37,252 nt of DNA. It comes from Verrucomicrobiota bacterium. Lineage in GTDB: Bacteria; Verrucomicrobiota; Kiritimatiellia; UBA8416; JABMPJ01. Where the stretch lies: positions 1 to 37,252 of the forward strand of contig JABGQM010000044.1 of the NCBI GenBank assembly GCA_018648805.1, in the 5' to 3' direction. Below, one piece after another: positions 33,085 to 37,252 of the stretch; position 1 is the stretch's first letter, and every line of letters starts with the position of its first letter. Position numbers and translations under genes: made by a program. The notes beneath the pieces are model-generated. The model searched no databases. It saw only the letters and a list, made by a program, of their open reading frames with translations, and was not told the origin of the DNA.

Positions 33085-33623
33085 TCGGTCACGAACAGCG
33101 TCTAAGCTTCCTTGCGGTGGGGGCGGTCTGCTTTCTGACCGGCCTGCTGCTGCTTATTCTGGGGCTACTGAACAACACCTTTGCGCTCAAGGTTATCGGT
33201 CCCTGCTTTATGCTCTCTGGGGTGACGTGGACGGCGGTGGTGCTTTTGGCCCTGAAGCTCGTGAAAATCCACTCTGTTGAGCCGGTCGCGGCGCTGGTCA
33301 CTGAACAGGTGAGGGAAGAGGAGCACGGCGGCGGGCGTGTACGGCTCTCGGAATCGGGGTTCGTGGACCCGATACACTGTTTCTGCCAGATTCCGGACGA
33401 CGAGATGCGGCCCTGGGTTGAAAAGCGTTATCTTGACCATGTATCGACCATGGAGCTGTTGAAGTCGACCAATGATCCTCATCAGAAGGAGGTTATCAGC
33501 ATCGTATCCATGTTCGACGTGGATGAAGACACGTTGCTGGGGGTGATGGGTGGGGTGGACATGCCCGATCACCACATCATCCACTGTCGTGAGAATGTCC
33601 GTCGCATGTTGGGCGTGGAATGA
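33081..33623 (+). CDS. Small membrane protein of unknown function
   Basis: A 180-residue protein I do not recognise. Seen: two membrane helices (about 9-30 and 37-60; FLAVGAVCFLTGLLLLILGLL and GPCFMLSGVTWTAVVLLAL) followed by a hydrophilic domain of about 115 residues. That domain has an SGFVDPIHCFCQIPDDEMRPWVEKRYLDHVS stretch and an acidic MFDVDEDTLLG segment. The arrangement suggests a hairpin-anchored cytoplasmic domain. It overlaps the surface-protein gene by ATGA and the next gene by ATGA, so translation is coupled on both sides. The tight packing makes the reading frame credible. The three cysteines (HCFC, HHIIHC) might bind a metal, a guess only. Confidence 0.75.
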   Translation: MIGHEQRLSFLAVGAVCFLTGLLLLILGLLNNTFALKVIGPCFMLSGVTWTAVVLLALKLVKIHSVEPVAALVTEQVREEEHGGGRVRLSESGFVDPIHCFCQIPDDEMRPWVEKRYLDHVSTMELLKSTNDPHQKEVISIVSMFDVDEDTLLGVMGGVDMPDHHIIHCRENVRRMLGVE

Positions 33624-35383
33624 GCGGAGCAGAGTTGCCCAGGCCGACGCCGCATACGGTGGTGCTACAGGATCCGTGGCGCGGCCGCTGGATGCGGTTT
33701 TCCAATCCGGAGCGCATTCTTTGCGCGGAACGAGCGTCGGATGTGGTGGGTGTTCTTGAAGCGGCTGAGGCGGCGGTGGCCTCCGAGGGCCTGACGGCCG
33801 TGGGCTACGTGGGGTATGAGGCCGCGGCCGCATTCGATCCTGCGCTCACCACTTATCCCGTGGACGGATTTCCTCCGGCCTGGCTTGGGCTGTATGCCGC
33901 GGGTGAGCCCGTGACGGCCCCGGCAGCACCGGCGGCGGTGCTTTCCCCATTAACGTGGACCCCTTCGTTGAGCGACGAGGCGTATCACGCGGCCGTGGGC
34001 CGCGTGCGTGCCTACATTGAGGCCGGGGATACCTACCAGGTCAATTTCTCGTTTCGGCTGCACGCGGATGCCCCCACCGACCCGTGGGAGCTGTTTTGTC
34101 GGATGGCGGGTGGGCAGTCGGCCGGTTACGCGGCCTACGTTGACACGGGCGACTGGGTGGTGTGCAGTGCCTCACCCGAGCTGTTTTTCCGTCTGAACGG
34201 GAACGACCTGGTGTCGCGACCGATGAAGGGGACGCGACCGCGGGGGCGGTGGCTCGAGGAGGATGTCGAACGTGCTGCGGAGTTGCAACAGTCCCCTAAG
34301 GACCGTGCCGAGAATGTCATGATCGTGGACATGGTGCGCAACGATCTGGGGCGCATCGCCCGAACGGGTACGGTGAACGTGCCGAAGCTGTTTGACGTTG
34401 AGCGTTATCCCACCGTTCTGCAGATGACGAGTACGGTGCATGCTGAGACTGATGCCGGGCTGGCTGAGCTTTTCGGTGCGCTCTTCCCGGCCGCCTCGAT
34501 TACGGGGGCGCCCAAGGCGCACACGATGGAGCTGATTGAGGAGCTGGAGGAGACCCCGCGGCGGATCTATACGGGGGCGATTGGGTTCTGGGGGCCGGGT
34601 CGCGAGGCGCAGTTCAACGTGGCGATTCGCACGGCCCTGATCGAGCGTGCGCGGGGCGTGGCTGAGTACGGGGTGGGGGGTGGCGTGGTGTGGGACAGTA
34701 CCCAGCAGGGGGAGCTGGAAGAGTGCTATACCAAGGCGGCCGTCTTGACCGCACCGATCCCGTCGTTTGATCTGCTTGAGTCATTGCTCTGGGTGCCGCA
34801 GACAGGCTATCTTATGCGTAACAAGCACATGGCGCGTCTGAAGGCATCGGCGGAGCAGTTCGGGTGGCGCCTTGATGTCGCGGCCGTTGAGCAGGCGCTT
34901 GACGGTGCGGCGGCGGGTCTTGCAGAGGAAGCACACAAGGTGCGTCTGACGGTGGGGGTGGATGGCGCGGTGGCGGTGTCGAGCGCAGTGCTGGGCGAGC
35001 TGGCGCAGCCCTATCGGGTCTGCCTGGCCGATCGGCCGGTGGATGCCGGGGATTGCTTCCTCTTTCACAAGACGACCCACCGGACGGTGTACGAGGAGGC
35101 CCGCAGCCGTCATCCGCATGTCGATGATGTGCTGTTGTGGAATGGGGATGGTGAACTGACCGAATCCACCATTGCGAATGTTGTCGTGGAACTGGATGGC
35201 CGGCTGGTGACGCCGCCGCGACGGTGTGGGCTTCTGGCCGGGGTCTATCGATCTTTTTTGTTGGATAGCGGGGTCGTCAGTGAAGCGGTGGTGCACCGCG
35301 ATGACCTGGTGCGGTGTACGCGCGTGTGCCTGGTGAATTCGGTGAGAGGGATGTGGGAAGGAGTGTTGATCAATGACGGATAG
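33620..35383 (+). CDS. pabB: Aminodeoxychorismate synthase I / lyase fusion (PabB-PabC)
   Basis: A 587-residue bifunctional enzyme converting chorismate (plus ammonia from PabA) to p-aminobenzoate. The N-terminal part (1-375) is PabB: AYIEAGDTYQVNFS, the nucleophile K203 in SRPMKGTRPRG (anthranilate synthases lack this Lys), ENVMIVDMVRNDLGR, PAASITGAPK, YTGAIGFWG and the VGGGVVWDS block. The C-terminal part (385-587) is PabC, a PLP fold IV lyase: RNKHMARLKASAEQFG, K484 in FHKTTHRTVYEEA as the PLP lysine, and ELTESTIANVVV. The glutamine amidotransferase PabA is not in the window. It would supply FolP (5554-6435) with its substrate. It overlaps the upstream membrane-protein gene by 4 bases and the next gene by 11 bases. 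Confidence 0.94.
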   Translation: MSGAELPRPTPHTVVLQDPWRGRWMRFSNPERILCAERASDVVGVLEAAEAAVASEGLTAVGYVGYEAAAAFDPALTTYPVDGFPPAWLGLYAAGEPVTAPAAPAAVLSPLTWTPSLSDEAYHAAVGRVRAYIEAGDTYQVNFSFRLHADAPTDPWELFCRMAGGQSAGYAAYVDTGDWVVCSASPELFFRLNGNDLVSRPMKGTRPRGRWLEEDVERAAELQQSPKDRAENVMIVDMVRNDLGRIARTGTVNVPKLFDVERYPTVLQMTSTVHAETDAGLAELFGALFPAASITGAPKAHTMELIEELEETPRRIYTGAIGFWGPGREAQFNVAIRTALIERARGVAEYGVGGGVVWDSTQQGELEECYTKAAVLTAPIPSFDLLESLLWVPQTGYLMRNKHMARLKASAEQFGWRLDVAAVEQALDGAAAGLAEEAHKVRLTVGVDGAVAVSSAVLGELAQPYRVCLADRPVDAGDCFLFHKTTHRTVYEEARSRHPHVDDVLLWNGDGELTESTIANVVVELDGRLVTPPRRCGLLAGVYRSFLLDSGVVSEAVVHRDDLVRCTRVCLVNSVRGMWEGVLINDG

Positions 35384-36488
35384 CATTTGCAGTGTGGGTT
35401 TTGACACGATGGAAGCCTTTATGGTGGACGTATTCAAGGGCATCGGCGTGCCGGCCGAGGAGGCGGCGGTGTGTGCGGATGTACTGATCACGGCCGACAA
35501 GCGTGGGATCGATTCGCACGGCATTGGCCGGCTCAAGCCCATCTACTATGACCGGATCGTGGATCACAAGATCCAGGTGCCTGTCACCGAGTTTGAGATC
35601 GTACGGGAGCAGGGGGCAACCGCCGTGGTGGACGGACATCACGGTATGGGCATGGTGATTGCGAAGCGCTGCATGCAGATGGCCATCGACAAGGCCTCCG
35701 AGTATGGCCTGGGTATGGTGGTGGCGCGTAACTCAACCCACTACGGTATCGCGGGCTATTACCCGATGATGGCGTGCAAGGCGGGTATGCTGGGGATGTG
35801 CGGCACCAATGCACGTCCCTCGATCGCGCCCACGTTTGGCGTGGAGAATATGCTGGGTACGAACCCGCTTGTGTTTGGTTTTCCGACAGACGAGCCGTTT
35901 CCGTTTACGAACGACTACGCGACCTCTGTTTCGCAGCGCGGCAAGATCGAGCAGTATGCGCGTGAGGGAAAGACGCTGCCTGCCGGCTGGGTGATCGACC
36001 GGGAGGGGCAGACGCGCACCGATGCCAAAGCGGTGTTGGATGAACTGGTGGCCGGCACCGCGGCGCTGGTTCCGGTGGGCGGTATCGGTGAAGAGACGGG
36101 CGGCTACAAGGGGTATGGATATGCCACCGTGGTTGAGATTCTATCGGCCGCCCTGCAGCAGGGGGCCTTTCTCAAGCAGTTGTCCGGATTTGATCCGGAA
36201 GGGAATCGGGCACCCTACTGTCTCGGACATTTCTTCATGGCTGTTAATATTTCGGCCTTCACAGAGGTGGAGGCCTTCAAGAAGACGACCGGCGACATTC
36301 TGCGGGCCCTGCGCGGGTCTCATAAGGCCCCCGGGGCCGAGCGTATCTATACCTGCGGCGAGAAGGAGCACCTGGCTTGGCTCGAGCGTGAAGGTAAGGG
36401 CGTGCCCATAGGGGTGGAGCTGCAGAAACAGATTATCGCGATGCGCGACGCCCTGAGACTGGATGGCTACATCTTCCCGTTTGGCTAA
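35373..36488 (+). CDS. Malate/L-lactate dehydrogenase family oxidoreductase (LDH2)
   Basis: A 371-residue NAD(P)-dependent dehydrogenase of the LDH2/MDG2 family, which includes L-lactate/malate, ureidoglycolate and delta-1-piperideine-2-carboxylate reductases; the substrate cannot be fixed from sequence. Seen: helix with RGIDSHGIGRL (catalytic H49), VDGHHGMGMVIAKRCMQMAI, VARNSTHYGIAGYYPMMA (second conserved His), the nucleotide-pocket segment NARPSIAPTFGVENMLGTNPLVFGFP, YATSVSQRGKIEQYAREGK, and GGYKGYGYATVVEIL. No signal peptide. It starts inside the end of the PabB-PabC gene (11-base overlap) and ends 4 bases into the convergent Cys-rich gene, so it is the last gene of this operon. Confidence 0.92.
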   Translation: MTDSICSVGFDTMEAFMVDVFKGIGVPAEEAAVCADVLITADKRGIDSHGIGRLKPIYYDRIVDHKIQVPVTEFEIVREQGATAVVDGHHGMGMVIAKRCMQMAIDKASEYGLGMVVARNSTHYGIAGYYPMMACKAGMLGMCGTNARPSIAPTFGVENMLGTNPLVFGFPTDEPFPFTNDYATSVSQRGKIEQYAREGKTLPAGWVIDREGQTRTDAKAVLDELVAGTAALVPVGGIGEETGGYKGYGYATVVEILSAALQQGAFLKQLSGFDPEGNRAPYCLGHFFMAVNISAFTEVEAFKKTTGDILRALRGSHKAPGAERIYTCGEKEHLAWLEREGKGVPIGVELQKQIIAMRDALRLDGYIFPFG

Positions 36489-36679
36489 GGTGATCGCTTA
36501 TGGGACTGTGGGCGTTTGCCGCAACCGCCCTGCTTGCGGTTGAGGCATTGCGCACAGCGGGTGTCGCTGCACATCTGGCAACAGAAGCAGTCACGGCAGT
36601 TGTGTTTGCGCTCGCTGGCAGGCTGTGGGTCCGGCTGCCACACCAGACCGTCCAGTCCGCGCATCTTTACCCACGCCAT
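36485..36679 (-). CDS. Small cysteine-rich protein, 64 residues
   Basis: Eight cysteines in 26 residues (C28 to C53): HNCRDCFCCQMC, then SDTRCAQCLNRK and GGCGK, a dense CxxCxCCxxC...CxxC pattern that suggests a bound metal cluster or zinc. No signal peptide. Start ATG 36679 has a perfect GGAGG (36687-36691, minus strand) at 7 bases, strong evidence that it is translated. It follows the secreted 149-residue gene by 24 bases and probably shares its transcript. Its stop overlaps the stop of the convergent LDH2-family gene by 4 bases. Not recognised as a named family; function unknown. Confidence 0.7.
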   Translation of the reverse strand: MAWVKMRGLDGLVWQPDPQPASERKHNCRDCFCCQMCSDTRCAQCLNRKQGGCGKRPQSHKRSP

Positions 36680-36703
36680 CTGATCGCCTCCGCAAACGGA
36701 ACG

Positions 36704-37153
36704 CTAGATGACTTCTTTGGGCAGCAGGATCAGCATGATCTTGGGCTCCTGTTGGCCCTGCTTGACCGTTGCCGATGGCACCACCGTCAGTTTCAGGTGG
36801 AGGTCGCCGATGACGAGCAGATAGTCTCCTGAGTCGACGACCGGTAGGGAGAAGAATCCATCACGGTCGGTCTTGGTCTCGTGCAGAAGCTTGTCGCGAA
36901 CGGCCTTCTTTTTTAGCGACTCTTTCCACGTCCATATCTGCACGCGAAGCGATTGGATGGTACGCCGTTCTTCCACTCTCGTTTCGAGAATAACGATCTT
37001 CCCCCTGACGGTCGCCTTCTCCATCATAATCGGTACACGCCATTTTCTGGTTTTCCCTGTGGCCGCCGTGGCATGACTCTTGGGCAGGCAGACACTGGTG
37101 AGAAGCATCACCATTGCACAGCGGATCAATCCGCTATATACCCTCATCTTCAT
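36704..37153 (-). CDS. Secreted protein with transthyretin/carboxypeptidase-regulatory-like fold
   Basis: A 149-residue protein with a signal peptide (about 1-29, SGLIRCAMVMLLTSVCLPKSHA). One beta-sandwich module follows: ATVRGKIVILETR, LHETKTDRDGFFSLPVVDSGDYLLVIGDLHLKLTV. This is the V.G.V...TD.DG.F.....G.Y.L pattern of carboxypeptidase-regulatory-like and transthyretin-like domains, which usually serve as adhesion or scaffold modules. Ends with PKEVI. AGGA lies 9 bases before ATG 37153; a second ATG two codons on is equally possible. First gene of a pair with the Cys-rich protein. A TTGACA upstream on the same strand has no -10 partner at proper distance. Confidence 0.78.
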   Translation of the reverse strand: MKMRVYSGLIRCAMVMLLTSVCLPKSHATAATGKTRKWRVPIMMEKATVRGKIVILETRVEERRTIQSLRVQIWTWKESLKKKAVRDKLLHETKTDRDGFFSLPVVDSGDYLLVIGDLHLKLTVVPSATVKQGQQEPKIMLILLPKEVI

Positions 37154-37252
37154 AATAGGTTCCTGACGTATATGTCGGTTCTGTCAAAAGCTGACGACCT
37201 CTGACACCCACAATGCCCTGTTCTTCAGGGAGTTACGACGATAGTGTCGTTC
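37154..37252. other. Window end, no gene seen
   Basis: Upstream region of the secreted-protein gene. It contains a small perfect stem-loop CCCTG-TTCTT-CAGGG near 37212-37226 and a TTGACA (minus strand) near 37182-37187. No coding sequence or full promoter could be supported. Confidence 0.4.

Noticed and set aside
36500..36832. Plus-strand frame of 110 codons after the LDH2 gene
   Set aside because: Lies antisense to the Cys-rich and secreted-protein genes; no ribosome binding site, while the minus-strand genes have good ones.
37160..37190. TTGACA as promoter for the secreted-protein gene
   Set aside because: No -10 hexamer at 16-18 bases; TATACG is only 10 bases away.

Overview
The window is a gene-dense, GC-rich (roughly 60 percent) bacterial chromosome segment. 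The organism is Gram-negative: it encodes outer-membrane beta-barrels, a lipoprotein cytochrome and signal-peptide proteins. Several features point to the PVC superphylum, probably Kiritimatiellota or a relative. These are the surface protein with SUMF1, calcium-loop and C-terminal Y-x-L-E-S...FYRV modules, the K+-dependent pyrophosphatase and the folP-cdaA-cdaR-ftsK order. This placement is inference from family knowledge; no rRNA is present to confirm it. No stretch longer than 300 bases lacks a gene, and no CRISPR array, rRNA, replication origin or intact mobile element was seen.

Layout. (1) 1-621: remnant of an IS21-type element (istB 3' part, minus strand) abutting the last ~50 codons of a FadL/OmpP1-type porin gene. 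(2) 631-3299: a REC-histidine kinase hybrid, then on the minus strand a MEMO1-family protein and a DUF2059 exported protein. (3) 3399-12821: a long plus-strand housekeeping cluster behind a good sigma70-type promoter: ftsH, folP, cdaA, cdaR (YbbR), ftsK, a RodZ-like HTH membrane protein and rimO. It links membrane proteolysis, folate and c-di-AMP synthesis, chromosome segregation, cell shape and ribosome modification. (4) 12855-15125: a zinc-ribbon protein of unknown role and a D-aminoacylase-family amidohydrolase, with a long inverted repeat between them. (5) 15126-18741, minus strand: corA, tRNA-Phe(GAA) with its own promoter, and an eight-heme TPR lipoprotein cytochrome whose start lies in a palindrome reaching the tRNA CCA end. 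(6) 18888-21009: ruvA, ruvB and a NusG paralogue. (7) 21033-24298, minus strand: membrane pyrophosphatase with a clear terminator, and a PhnP-like metallo-beta-lactamase protein. (8) 24420-29638, minus strand: a tightly packed three-gene operon encoding a TPR/beta-barrel outer-membrane protein resembling DUF560 (SLAM/type XI secretion), a FecR-domain secreted protein with a proline linker and a small C-terminal beta domain, and a CHASE2 adenylate/guanylate cyclase. (9) 29824-36488: an overlapping operon of a large surface beta-propeller/SUMF1 protein, an unknown membrane protein, a PabB-PabC fusion and an LDH2-family dehydrogenase. (10) 36485-37153, minus strand: a secreted transthyretin-like-fold protein and a 64-residue cysteine-rich protein.

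The best candidate for an undescribed system is region 8. An outer-membrane secretion-type barrel, a possible exported cargo/sensor carrying FecR, and a cyclase with a periplasmic CHASE2 domain are translationally packed, which suggests an envelope-to-cyclic-nucleotide signalling pathway. All functional statements are from reading the sequence by eye; no database searches were possible.
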